DNA of 64,000 nucleotides, from assembly GCF_049445995.1 (NCBI RefSeq), contig NZ_JBMSDZ010000002.1, forward strand, positions 1 through 64,000, written 5' to 3'. Below the pieces are notes generated by a model. The model ran no database searches. It was not told where the DNA came from and saw only the letters and a list, made by a program, of their open reading frames with translations. How positions within the stretch are numbered: the first letter of the stretch is position 1; each line of letters opens with the position of its first letter. Position numbers and translations under genes: made by a program. Positions 33,381-43,100 of the stretch are shown here, one piece after another. This stretch comes from Dyella_A sp049445995 (lineage in GTDB: Bacteria > Pseudomonadota > Gammaproteobacteria > Xanthomonadales > Rhodanobacteraceae).

Positions 33381-34522
33381 GCGACGTCTTCGACCTCACC
33401 TGCGAGCTGATCCGCCGCCGTTCGGTCACGCCCGACGACGCCGGCTGCCAGGAGACCATTGCCGACCGCCTGACGCGCGCGGGCTTCACCGTGCGCCACC
33501 TGCGCTTCGGCGAGGTCGACAACCTGTGGGCCACGCACGGCGCGGGCGGCCCCACGCTGGCCTTCCTCGGCCACACCGACGTGGTGCCGACCGGGCCGGT
33601 GGAGGCGTGGCGCTTCGATCCGTTCGAGCCGACCGTGGTCGACGGCGTGCTGTACGGCCGCGGCGCGGCGGACATGAAGGGCTCGGTGGCCGCGATGGTG
33701 GTGGCGCTGGAGGCCTTCGTCGCCGCGCATCCCGGGCACGCCGGCCGCGTCGGCCTGCTGCTCACCAGTGACGAGGAAGGCCCGACCAACCTCGACGGCG
33801 TGCGCAGGGTGGCCGAGCAATTTCGCGCCGAGGGCGAGCGCATCGACTGGTGCGTGGTCGGCGAGCCGTCGTCGAAGGCGCGCCTGGGCGACCTGATCCG
33901 CGTCGGGCGGCGCGGTTCGCTCAGCGGCACGCTCAGCGTGCGCGGCGTGCAGGGTCACGTGGCCTATCCGGAGAAGGCGAGGAATCCGATCCACGCCTTC
34001 GCCCCCGCACTGGCCGAGCTTGCCGCCGAGCGCTGGGACGAGGGCGACGCGGACTTCCCGCCGACGTCGTTCCAGGTCTCCAACCTCAACGCCGGCACCG
34101 GTGCCGGCAACGTGATTCCCGGCACGCTCACCGCGCTGTTCAACTTCCGCTACAGCACCGCCAGCACGGCCGATCAGCTCAAGGCCCGCACCGAGGCGAT
34201 CCTCGATCGCCACGGGCTCGACTACGCGCTCGAGTGGAATCTCTCCGGCGAGCCGTTCCTTACCCCGCCGGGCGGACGCCTGCGCGAGGTGGTGGTGGCC
34301 GTGTGCCGCGAACTGGCCGGCGAGGTGCCGGAGCAGAGCACCGGCGGCGGTACGTCGGACGGCCGCTTCGTCGCGCTGCTGGGCGCCGAGGTGGTGGAGC
34401 TGGGCCCGGTCAACGCCACCATCCACCAGGTGGACGAGTGCGTGGCGGTGGCCGACCTGGTGCGCCTGCCGACGTTCTATGCAGCGATCTGCGGGCGCCT
34501 GCTCGGCAGCATCGCCGGCTGA
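33377..34522 (+). CDS. dapE: Succinyl-diaminopimelate desuccinylase
   Basis: Hydrolyses N-succinyl-LL-diaminopimelate in lysine and peptidoglycan synthesis. The 381-residue dizinc M20 peptidase has FLGHTDVVPTGP (His ligand) near residue 68, GRGAADMKGSVAA (Asp ligand) near 97, the catalytic pair in SDEEGPTN near 134, and STGGGTSDGRF near 325. Length is normal. Last gene of dapD-arsC-arsC-dapE, followed by an intrinsic terminator. Confidence 0.96.
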   Translation: MSDVFDLTCELIRRRSVTPDDAGCQETIADRLTRAGFTVRHLRFGEVDNLWATHGAGGPTLAFLGHTDVVPTGPVEAWRFDPFEPTVVDGVLYGRGAADMKGSVAAMVVALEAFVAAHPGHAGRVGLLLTSDEEGPTNLDGVRRVAEQFRAEGERIDWCVVGEPSSKARLGDLIRVGRRGSLSGTLSVRGVQGHVAYPEKARNPIHAFAPALAELAAERWDEGDADFPPTSFQVSNLNAGTGAGNVIPGTLTALFNFRYSTASTADQLKARTEAILDRHGLDYALEWNLSGEPFLTPPGGRLREVVVAVCRELAGEVPEQSTGGGTSDGRFVALLGAEVVELGPVNATIHQVDECVAVADLVRLPTFYAAICGRLLGSIAG

Positions 34523-34531
34523 TCCCGGTGG

Positions 34532-34567
34532 CCGCGGCCGTGCGGCTTGCTTCGGCCGCGGTTTTTT
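34532..34567 (+). terminator. Rho-independent terminator after dapE
   Basis: CCGCGGCCG (34532-34540) pairs with CGGCCGCGG (34553-34561), followed by six T. It lies 10 bases after the dapE stop. Confidence 0.88.
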
Positions 34568-34606
34568 GAAACTGTGCCTCGGTCGAGGCGATGGACGAAC
34601 CAACGG

Positions 34607-37582
34607 ATGCTGTCGAAGGGGCTCGCCTTCCTGCTGCTGGGCTGGTGTGGCGTTTCCGTGGTTCTCGCGGAGAACGGGCCGATGGCGCCCGCCGCGACCG
34701 CCTCCGCCGCCCCGGCTTCGGCCGCGGCCGTGCCCACGCACATCCGCGTGGTGACGGACAACAACTACCCGCCGTTCCTGTTCATCGATGCCGACGGCCA
34801 GCCGCGTGGCATGGAAGTGGACCGCTGGCGGCTGTTCGAGCAGCGCACGGGGATCCAGGTCGACCTGGTGCCGATGCAGTGGGTCGATGCCCAGCGCGAG
34901 CTGCTGGGTGGCCGGGCGGACGTGGTCGACATGATCTTCCGCACGCCGGAGCGCGAGGCGCTCTACGACTTTTCCGCGCCCTACGCCACGTTGCCGGTGG
35001 GCATCTACGTCGATCGACGCATCCTCGGCGTGCGTGACGTGGCCTCGCTGCGCGGCTTTCCGGTCGCCGTGCAGCGCGGCGACGCCTGCGTGGAGAAGCT
35101 GCGTTCATTGGGAGTGTCCAACCTGCAGTTGTTCGCCGACTACAACGAACTTCTGCAGGCGGCCAGGCAAAGGGACAGCCGGATTTTCTGCATGGACGAG
35201 TATCCGGCCAACTTCTATCTCTACCGCAACGACGCGTTGTCCCAGTTCCACGAGGCCTTTCCGCTTTACACCGGCCAATTCCGTTTTGCCGTGCGCAAGG
35301 GGAATGCGGCGATGCTCTCGCTGGTGGAGCGGGGCATGGCCGAGATCACGCCGGCCGAGCTTGCGGCCATGCGCGCGCGCTGGCTCGGAAAGCCGTCGGT
35401 GCTGCGGCAGTACCTGACGCCGATCGTGATCGGCGTCGTGCTCGCTCTCGCTGCGCTGGCCTTGCTGGGCTTCCGGGTCTGGGTGCTGCGGAGTGCCGTC
35501 GCGCGTCGAACCCGGGAGCTGTTCGCGGGCAGGCGCCGGTTGCGCGCGGTGTTCGACGCCAGTCCCGACGCCATGTGGGTGAGCGGCGGCAACGGGAAGC
35601 TGCTGGAGCGCAACGAGCGGGCGGAGAGTGCATTGGGCCTGGGCCGCAAGGGCTTGCCGGGCCGGACTGCGCGTGATCTGTCCGCGGCGGATTTCGCGGA
35701 TCGGCTCGAAGCCCTGGACCGGCAGATCCTGGCGACCGGGCAGCCCTGTGCCGCAGTCCTGCCGCTTGAGGCGGACGATGGCACGCAGCGGCAGTACGAG
35801 GTGATCAAGGTACCGATGCCCGACCCCGACGGGAAGGCAACCGGCGTGCTGAGCGTGGCGCGCGACATCACCGAGCGCCTGCGGGTGGAGGGCGAACTGC
35901 GCCTCGCGGCGGTGGCCTTCCAGACGCAGGAGGCCCTGATGGTGACCAGTGCCACGGGCGTGATCCAGCGGGTCAACGAGGCATTCGGCGCGCTTACCGG
36001 TTATGCGCCGCAGGAAGTGCTGGGCAAGACCCCCGCACTGCTGGGTACGCCACGCCACGATCACGATCACGAGCACGAGCACTACTACCGGCAGTTGTGG
36101 GAGCAGGTGCGCGCCGAAGGCTTCTGGCAAGGCGAGCAGTGGGTGACCACCAGGGCCGGTGTGCCCAAGGTGGTGCGTACGACGATCTCGTCGGTGAGGG
36201 ACGGCGGCGGGCAGGTCAGCCACCACGTCTGCACCATGACCGACCTGACCGGCGAGCGGGAGGCCCATGCACGGGCCGAGCGGATGACTTTCTTCGATCC
36301 GCTGACCGATCTGCCCAACCGACATTATCTCCATGGCCAAATCCAGCACCTGCTGGACGGGGGCAGGGGCGGCGTCCTGCTGACGATCGATCTGGATCAT
36401 TTCAAGCGCGTCAACGACCTGCGCGGCCACATGGCCGGCGATCGCCTGCTGTGGCTGGTGGCGATGCGCCTGCGTCCGCTGCTGGACGAGCATGGCGTAT
36501 TGAGCCGCTTCAGCGGCGATACCTTCGCCCTGCTGGCCGCGTGCCCGCCAAGCGAACCGGGCGACCCTATGGCCCAGGCGATGGCCGTCGCCGAACGCGT
36601 GCATGCTGCCTTGCGCCCGCCGTTCGAGCTGGACGACGAGGCCAGGGTAACGATGACCTGCAGCATCGGCGTGGCCGAGGTGGTGCCGGGGCAGGGTACG
36701 GCGGCATCGGTGTTCAAGCAGGCGGAGATGGCGATGTACGCCGCCAAGCGTGCCGGACGCGACCGGAGCATGCGCTTCGCGCCGGCGATGATGGCCGACG
36801 TAGAGCGCAACGAGGTCATCGCCGAAGCGCTGCATCAGGCGATCGCGACCGATGCGCTGGAACTGCACCTGCAACTGCAGGTGGATCGATCCGGACGCGC
36901 GACCGGCGCCGAGGCGCTGGTGCGCTGGCAGCGCCCCGATGGCGAGAGCGTCTCACCCGCCGTGTTCATTCCCATTGCCGAGGAGCGCGGGCAGATCCTG
37001 GCCCTGGGGCGATGGATGCTGCGGCGCGCCTGCCTGCTGCTGGTGGCCTGGGCCGGCGCGGCCCGAACCTGCGACCTCGTGCTGGCGGTGAACGTGAGCG
37101 CGCACCAGTTCGCCCACCCGGACTTCGTCGACAGCGTGCTGACGGTGCTGGCCGAGACGGGCGCGAACCCGGCGCGGCTGGAGCTGGAGATCACCGAGAC
37201 GGCCCTGGTCTCCGACCTGGCATCGGTGGCATCCACGCTGGCCAGCCTGCGTCGTCTCGGCGTGCGCGTGTCGCTGGACGATTTCGGTACCGGCTACTCG
37301 TCGCTGGCCTATCTGTCGCGCCTGCCGCTGGACCAGCTGAAGATCGACCAGTCCTTCGTCAGCCGCCTGCCCGAGGTGACCGGTGACGCGACCGTGGCGC
37401 AGACCATCATTGCCATGGGACACGGGCTCGGCCTGCAGGTGATTGCCGAGGGGGTGGAAACCGAGGCGCAGCGGTCGTTCCTGATGGAGCACGGTTGCGA
37501 TGCGTTCCAGGGCTACCTGCTCGGTCGGCCGATGCCGCCGGCGCAGTTCGAGTCGCTGCTGGCCGGGCTGCAGCCCGGCTGA
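34607..37582 (+). CDS. Periplasmic-sensor PAS-GGDEF-EAL protein
   Basis: A 991-residue inner-membrane c-di-GMP protein. Order: signal peptide (about 1-22), SBP_bac_3-type periplasmic binding domain (about 45-265, HIRVVTDNNYPPFLF), membrane segment (about 270-292), two PAS domains (about 311-420 and 435-550), GGDEF (about 560-720) and EAL (about 735-985). The GGDEF site reads SGDTF, so cyclase activity is doubtful. The EAL domain keeps EALVRW, NVSAHQF, EITET, DDFGTGYSS, KIDQSF and EGVET, so phosphodiesterase activity is likely. The second PAS has a His/Asp-rich patch (HDHDHEHEHYY near 483). Likely senses an amino-acid-like ligand. Start ATG 34607 gives the best signal peptide. Confidence 0.88.
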   Translation: MLSKGLAFLLLGWCGVSVVLAENGPMAPAATASAAPASAAAVPTHIRVVTDNNYPPFLFIDADGQPRGMEVDRWRLFEQRTGIQVDLVPMQWVDAQRELLGGRADVVDMIFRTPEREALYDFSAPYATLPVGIYVDRRILGVRDVASLRGFPVAVQRGDACVEKLRSLGVSNLQLFADYNELLQAARQRDSRIFCMDEYPANFYLYRNDALSQFHEAFPLYTGQFRFAVRKGNAAMLSLVERGMAEITPAELAAMRARWLGKPSVLRQYLTPIVIGVVLALAALALLGFRVWVLRSAVARRTRELFAGRRRLRAVFDASPDAMWVSGGNGKLLERNERAESALGLGRKGLPGRTARDLSAADFADRLEALDRQILATGQPCAAVLPLEADDGTQRQYEVIKVPMPDPDGKATGVLSVARDITERLRVEGELRLAAVAFQTQEALMVTSATGVIQRVNEAFGALTGYAPQEVLGKTPALLGTPRHDHDHEHEHYYRQLWEQVRAEGFWQGEQWVTTRAGVPKVVRTTISSVRDGGGQVSHHVCTMTDLTGEREAHARAERMTFFDPLTDLPNRHYLHGQIQHLLDGGRGGVLLTIDLDHFKRVNDLRGHMAGDRLLWLVAMRLRPLLDEHGVLSRFSGDTFALLAACPPSEPGDPMAQAMAVAERVHAALRPPFELDDEARVTMTCSIGVAEVVPGQGTAASVFKQAEMAMYAAKRAGRDRSMRFAPAMMADVERNEVIAEALHQAIATDALELHLQLQVDRSGRATGAEALVRWQRPDGESVSPAVFIPIAEERGQILALGRWMLRRACLLLVAWAGAARTCDLVLAVNVSAHQFAHPDFVDSVLTVLAETGANPARLELEITETALVSDLASVASTLASLRRLGVRVSLDDFGTGYSSLAYLSRLPLDQLKIDQSFVSRLPEVTGDATVAQTIIAMGHGLGLQVIAEGVETEAQRSFLMEHGCDAFQGYLLGRPMPPAQFESLLAGLQPG

Positions 37583-37752
37583 CCGGTCGAGAAAAAATCG
37601 CCCGCCTACCGCGACCGTCGCCAAACGCCCGTGCCGGCGGCGCGCTGCGGGCAAATCGGGGTCTCGCCAAACTCCACGGATTCGCCCCCCACGCACCTTG
37701 CCACGAACGCTTGGCGGCGCGCTCGCTGTGGTGGTCGATTTTTTCCCGGCCT
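37583..37752. repeat. Repeat family A, diverged long copy
   Basis: Left end CCGGTCGAGAAAAAATCG begins directly after the stop of the PAS-GGDEF-EAL gene; right end CGATTTTTTCCCGGCC closes it. The interior shares TCGCCAAACGCCCGTGCCGG and CACGAACGCTTGGCGGCG with the 129-bp element and carries an extra 40-odd bases. The region 37583-37985 holds this element, a gene remnant and a family G half-repeat, and no intact gene. Confidence 0.75.
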
Positions 37753-37757
37753 CTGGG

Positions 37758-37845
37758 CGCGATCAGCCGGCCAGCGTTCCAGCGTGGCGACCAGCGCGTC
37801 CTGCGCCAGCTCCTCGGCGTCGATGAAGCGCTGCGACAAGAAATC
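37758..37845 (-). pseudogene. Fragment of an ECF-type RNA polymerase sigma factor gene
   Basis: On the minus strand the frame reads ADFLSQRFIDAEELAQDALV followed by ATLERWPADRAQ, which resembles the region-2 start of ECF sigma factors of the DUF6596 type (typically AEEAVQDAFVAALERWP). The reading stops being sigma-like where the family A element begins (37752), and upstream nothing fits. About 30 codons survive. The call rests on one short motif. Confidence 0.35.
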
Positions 37846-37943
37846 GGCGACGGATCTGTGGGCAGGGCTTCGGCCCGACGCTTTTCATGACGAGGGTGTT
37901 GCGGCCGAGGCGATTCCCACATGGGTCCTGGTTTTTCCCATCC

Positions 37944-37969
37944 TCTGTGGGAGCGACTTCCGTCGCGAC
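37944..37969. repeat. Repeat family G half-site (TGTGGGAGCGACTTC type)
   Basis: CTGTGGGAGCGACTTCCGTCGCGAC has an internal GCGACTTCCGTCGC hairpin. It belongs to the TGTGGGAGCGGCTTCAGCCGCGA-like repeats common in pseudomonads and Lysobacterales; a fuller copy is at 63069-63134. It lies 17 bases downstream of the M13 peptidase stop. Confidence 0.6.
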
Positions 37970-37985
37970 GGCCGGCGGGTGGGCC

Positions 37986-40097
37986 TTACCAGATCTTCAC
38001 GCGCTGCGCCGGATCGAGATACATCGTCTGGCCCGGCTTCACGTCGAACGCCTGGTACCAGTCGTCCAGGTTGCGCACGGTTTCGGCGCGGAACTGCGCC
38101 GGGGCGTGCACGTCGGTGGCCGCGCGCACGCGGGCCGCGGCATCGCGGATCTTCGAGCGCCAGGTCTGGCCGAAGGCGATGAAGAAGCGCTGGTCGCCGG
38201 TGAGGCCGTCGATCACCGGCGCCGGCTTGCCGCCCAGCGAGGCGTGGTAGGCGGCCAGCGCGGCGGTGAGGCCCGACACGTCGGCGATGTTCTCGCCCAG
38301 CGTCTGCTGGCCGTTGACGTGCAGGCCCGGCAGGATCTCGTAGCCGTCGTACTGCTTGACCAGCTTCTGGCCGGCAGCCTCGAAGTGCCTGAGGTCGTCC
38401 GGCGTCCACCAGTTGGCCAGCTTGCCCTGCGCGTCGAAGTCGGCGCCGGTGTTGTCGAAGCTGTGGCTGATCTCGTGGCCGATCACCGCGCCGATCGAGC
38501 CGTAGTTGGCGGCCGGGTCGGCCTTCGGGTCGAAGAACGGCGCCTCGAGGATCGCCGCCGGGAAGTTCAGCGCATTCTGCAGCGGCAGGTTCACCGCGTT
38601 CACCGTCTGCGGCGTCATCCACCACTCGCCGCGATCCACCGGCTGGCCGATCTTGGCCTTCTGGTGGGCGTACTCGGCCGCTTCGGCGCGCAGATGGTTG
38701 CCCAGCGCGTCGTCCGGCTTGATCTGCAGCGCGCTGTAGTCGCGCCAGGTGTCGGGATAGCCCACGCTGACCCGCAGCGTCCTGATCTTCTCCTTGGCCT
38801 TGGCCTTGGTCGCCGGGGTCATCCAGGCCAGCGTGTCGATGCGCTGGTCGAAGGCGTTGACGATGTTCTTCACCATCGTCTCCACCTCGGCCCTGGACGA
38901 GGCGGGGAAGTAGTCCTTCACGTAGATTTGGCCGACGGCATCGCCCAGGTCGGTGCTGGTGGCGTCGATCGCGTCCTTGGCGCGCGGACGCTGCTGCGGG
39001 ATGCCCTGCAGGTCGTGGCCGAAGAAGCCGAAGGCGAGGTCGGCGTAGGCCTTGGGCAGCAGCGTGGCATTGCGGGTGAGGGTGTGGAAGCGCAGCAGGG
39101 TCTTCCATGCCGACAGCGGTTCGCTGCCGACCAGCTTCGCCAGGCCGGCGATGGCCTGCGGCTGCCACACGTCGATGGCTTGCACGCCGTCCAGCCCGGC
39201 CGCCTTGAAGTAGGCCGGCCAGTCCAGCCCCGGCGCCTTCTTCGCGAAGTCGGCCATCGACCAGAGGTTGTTGGCCTTGTGCACGTCCTGACTGTCGACC
39301 AGGCTGGTCTGCGCCTTGGCGATCCTGGTTTCCAGCGCAAGGATGGTGTTGGCCTCGGCCTGCGCGTCCTTGTCGCCGGCCAGCTTCAGCAGGGCCACCA
39401 CGTAGGCGTGGTACTGGTCGCGAATGGCCTTGGTCGCCGCGTCGTCGGACAGGTAGTAGTCGCGGCTGGGCAGCGCCAGGCCGCCCTGCAGCAGGTAGGC
39501 GATGTTCTGCGAGGGGTCTTCCAGGCCCTGGGTCACGAACAGGCCGAACAGGTGGTCGGTGTGGAAGTTGGTGGCGTTGATCGGGTCGACGTCGGCGCGC
39601 AGGCGGCTGCCGAGCACGCGGGCCAGGTCGGCGCGTGACTTGATGTCGCCGATCGCGGTGAGCTCGGGCTTCAGCGGGGCGAGTCCGGCCTGCTCGATCG
39701 CGTCGGTATCCATGTAGGCGGCGTAGTAGTCGGCGATCTTGCGCGCGTTGGAGCCGGGCGCCGGGTTGCCTTCGCCGGCTTTCTGGATCAGTTCGGCGGT
39801 GCGCTTCTGCGCCTTTTCGTACAGCGCCAGGAAGGCGCCGGTGCTGGAGCGGTCGTCGGGAATCGGGGTGTTCTTCAGCCAGGTGCCGTTGGTGTACTGG
39901 AAGAAGCCGTCGCCGGCGGGCCTGGAGGTATCCATGCCGGCCAGGTCGATGCCCGATGGCGTGGCGGCCGCGGTCGCGTTCGGTGCGGCGGCCGTGCTGG
40001 CGGGAGCCGGCGTCTTGTCGGCAGAGGTGTCCGAATGGCCGCAGGCGGCGAGGGCGGTGCAGACAGCGGCGGCAAGCATCCAGCGGGCAGAGGTCAT
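37986..40097 (-). CDS. M13-family zinc metallopeptidase, lipoprotein
   Basis: A 703-residue neprilysin-type peptidase exported as a lipoprotein: signal ending LAAC at C19, then an Ala/Pro/Thr-rich linker. The zinc motif HEISH lies near residue 544 (IGAVIGHEISHSFD), the third ligand Glu in GENIAD near 600, and the NAVNLPLQN substrate-binding NxF/N-A-Y-like segment near 507. The family cleaves small peptides; no specific substrate is suggested by context. Start ATG 40097 with GGAGCC upstream. It lies downstream of tamB on the same strand, with 90 bases and a family C repeat between. Confidence 0.92.
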   Translation of the reverse strand: MTSARWMLAAAVCTALAACGHSDTSADKTPAPASTAAAPNATAAATPSGIDLAGMDTSRPAGDGFFQYTNGTWLKNTPIPDDRSSTGAFLALYEKAQKRTAELIQKAGEGNPAPGSNARKIADYYAAYMDTDAIEQAGLAPLKPELTAIGDIKSRADLARVLGSRLRADVDPINATNFHTDHLFGLFVTQGLEDPSQNIAYLLQGGLALPSRDYYLSDDAATKAIRDQYHAYVVALLKLAGDKDAQAEANTILALETRIAKAQTSLVDSQDVHKANNLWSMADFAKKAPGLDWPAYFKAAGLDGVQAIDVWQPQAIAGLAKLVGSEPLSAWKTLLRFHTLTRNATLLPKAYADLAFGFFGHDLQGIPQQRPRAKDAIDATSTDLGDAVGQIYVKDYFPASSRAEVETMVKNIVNAFDQRIDTLAWMTPATKAKAKEKIRTLRVSVGYPDTWRDYSALQIKPDDALGNHLRAEAAEYAHQKAKIGQPVDRGEWWMTPQTVNAVNLPLQNALNFPAAILEAPFFDPKADPAANYGSIGAVIGHEISHSFDNTGADFDAQGKLANWWTPDDLRHFEAAGQKLVKQYDGYEILPGLHVNGQQTLGENIADVSGLTAALAAYHASLGGKPAPVIDGLTGDQRFFIAFGQTWRSKIRDAAARVRAATDVHAPAQFRAETVRNLDDWYQAFDVKPGQTMYLDPAQRVKIW

Positions 40098-40157
40098 CGG
40101 TGGCTCCGGGGTGGGAAAGTCACCCACCTTAGCGCTGCCCGGTGCGGTGTGCAGCAT

Positions 40158-40188
40158 GACCGACCAAAGTCCGACAGGCTCCTCGGTC
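40158..40188. repeat. Repeat family C, arm after tamB
   Basis: GACCGACCAAAGTCCGACAG and the following GCTCCTCGGTC repeat the family C core CAAAGTCCGACAGGCT, with outer GACCGA/TCGGTC bases that pair. On the minus strand it starts at the tamB TGA (40187-40189). Confidence 0.65.
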
Positions 40189-43100
40189 AGCGCTCCAGCC
40201 GGTAGTTGAAGCTGGCGCGGCTGAAGTCGGTGGCGTTCTGCGCCTCGAAGTTCCAGCGCTGGCTGAGCCGGTAGCGCAGGGTGATCACCTGGCCCGGTTG
40301 GAACAGGCCCACGCCGTAGCTCAGGTACAGCCGCGGCGACAGGTACTTGCCCACGGTGAAGGCCGAGCTGCCGCCCAGTGCCTGGTTGCTGGACACGCCG
40401 ATGTCGTCCATGCCCAGCTGCGCGCCGATGCGCCTGGCCAGCAGGTCGCCGCCGGCCGAGCCCAGCGCCTGCGCGGCGGAGTTCACCATCGAGCCTTCGC
40501 CGCCCCTCACCTCGGACAGCGGCTTGCCGGTGATCAGGTAGGACAGCGCGTCGGACTGCTCCATCGCCGGCTGCGAGAACACCGTGAGCACCGGGCGCTG
40601 CGCGGTGCCGGCGATGTACAGGCCGACCTTCTGGCCTTCGTCGACGGTGGCGTTGGGATGGAGCTTGCGCACCGCGCGGAGGTTCAGGCGCGGGTTGTCG
40701 ATCGGCGTGCTGGCGAACAGCAGCTGGCCTTGCTCGATGGTCAGGTTCTGGCCGTAGGCGCGGTAGGTGCCGGCCACGTCCACCTGGCCCTGGCCGGTGG
40801 TGGCCTGGCCGGGACGCTCGCGCACCACCAGCTGGCCGCGCAGCTTGCCGTCCAGGCCCATGCCGACCACGTGGGTGCGCGGCCCCAGCTCGACCGCCAC
40901 GGTGGCGCTGATCGGCAGCGCCTTGGCCTTTGCCTGCTGCGTCTGTTCGTCCATTACCACGACATCGGGCGATGCCCGGGTGGCGCCGGCGCCGGGCAGC
41001 CGGGCCAGGTCGATGTCGGCGCTGTCCAGCGCGACGCGGCCGGTGACGTCCACGCCCTGCGTGCCCTGCCTGACCACCAGCTCGGGCGACACCACCACGC
41101 GCGCCGCCGGGATGTCCGCCGCCGTGAAGCGGCTGCCCTTGAGGGTGAGCTCGGCCGTGCCGCCGTCGGCGAGGCCGGCGCTGCCCCGGATCGCCAGCGT
41201 GCCTTCGCCGGAGTGCACCTGGCCGTCGATCTGCAGCGTGCGGGCGTCGGCGCTGGTCAGGGTGAGCCGGCCGTCGCCGAGCTTGAGGCCGGCCGAAGGC
41301 ACTTCCGCGGCGAAGCCGTCGACGCGGGCGTTGCCGCTCACGGCCGGATGCCCGAGCGTGCCGCCGATGACGACATGCCCGGCCAGCGCGCCCTTCACGT
41401 TGGCCAGCTCGCTGGTGAGCAGCTCGACCGCGGCCAGCTGGTCGAGGCGCAGGTCCAATGTCCCGTCCAGCGTCTGCGCCGGGCCGTGCATGCGCAGCTG
41501 GCCGTCCAGACGGCCATCGTGGTCGAGCTCGGCATGCACGGTGGCGCGCTGGTCGCCGGGCGTCAGCCGCGCCTGCAGGGCGAACTGCCGATAGGCCAGC
41601 AGCGGCTGGTCGGCATGGTCGGTGTAGGTGACGGTGCCGGCATCCGAGCGGATCGCGGCGTGGCCGCTGAGCGCGCCGCTTGCGCTGCGGCGCAGCTGGC
41701 CGTCGCCATCGAGCGTGCCGTCGGCGCGCAGCGGCAGGTCGGCCATACCGGCGGCGTTGAGGATCAGCGCCAGCGGCAGCGCGCGCAGGCGGTAGCTGGC
41801 GTCGAGATTGCCGCCCTTGTCGCGGCGGCCGGAGGCGCACAGCAGCGGATCGCCGGCGCCGAGGCACAGCTCGCCCAGGCTCGCCGCGCCGTCGCGATAT
41901 CCCAGCGCGGTCGGCTGTTGCAGGCGCCAGCGCGGCAGGCCCTGCGGGGCGAGGTCGAGCCGGCCCAGCGTGCCGCTCCACGCGCCGTTCTTGAGTGAGC
42001 CATCCAGGGCCAGGTTGATCGACAGCTGGCGACCGTCGGCCTGCAGCGCGAGGCGATGGGTCGCCTGGCTGCCTTCGGCGAGCAGGTGCAGACGGTCGAA
42101 GGCGAGGCCGCCGGCCACCCGCAGGCCGCGACCGTCCACGTCGAGCTTGCCGCTGGGGGCGTGGATGTCGGGCACGCCGACGATCAGCCGCAGCGCGTCC
42201 AGATGCTGCTGCTGCCAGCTCAGCCGCTGGCCCTGCAGCGTGCCGTTCACGCTGAGCCGCGGGATCTTGCCGCGGATGGCGAGATGGCCGTCCAGACGGC
42301 CACCCGCGTCGGGCAGCCAGTCGGCCAGCGAGGCGATCGCCAGTGTGAGCCTGGCGTCGTTGCTGGCGCCCGGCTTGGCCGCGAGGCGCACGGTGCTGCC
42401 GCCGGAGGCGAGTTCGAGCATGCCGTCGAGCACCTGCGCCGGCGACAGGTGCAGCCGGCCGCGGCCGCGTACGGGACGCTGGCGCAGCGTGCCGGCGAGC
42501 CGGCGCAGCTCCAGCGTGGCATCCAGCCCCTGCGCCTGCCGCGCGCCGGTGCTGGCCAGGTCGGCGTCGAGCGCGCCGCTCCAGCCGGCGAACAGCTGGC
42601 CGGGATCGAAGCGCTCGGCGGTGGCTTCGCCCTGCCAGGCGAGTGCCGGCTGCAGGGTCAGTGTGCCGGAGGCATCGAGCTGGCCCTTGGCCTGCACCAG
42701 GCGCAGCGTGTGCAGGGCGATCTGCCGCGGCGTGCCGTCCAGGTCCAGTGCCAGCTGCGCCGTCTGCCCGGGCGGGCCAAGCGCCAGCTCGCCGCCGGCG
42801 TGGTAGCGCGCGGCGCTGCCCTTGACGGAAAGATGGCCCTCGCTGGCGAGCGGCTGGCCGACCAGCGCGGCCGGCAGCGTCACGCCCTTCCAGCGCAGAA
42901 CCAGCGCGGCGCTGACCGGTGCGGCGGAGAGCTGGACGAGGCCGCTGGCATCGAGCTGGCCCGGAATCTGTGGCGAGGACAGCGTCAGCTGCTCCAGTTG
43001 CAACGTGCCGAAGTTGTCGCTGAAGCGTGCGCGCAGCGGCTGGAGCCGCACGGTGTAGTCGTCGAGATCGACGCGCCCCTCGACGCTGCCGCCGCGACGG

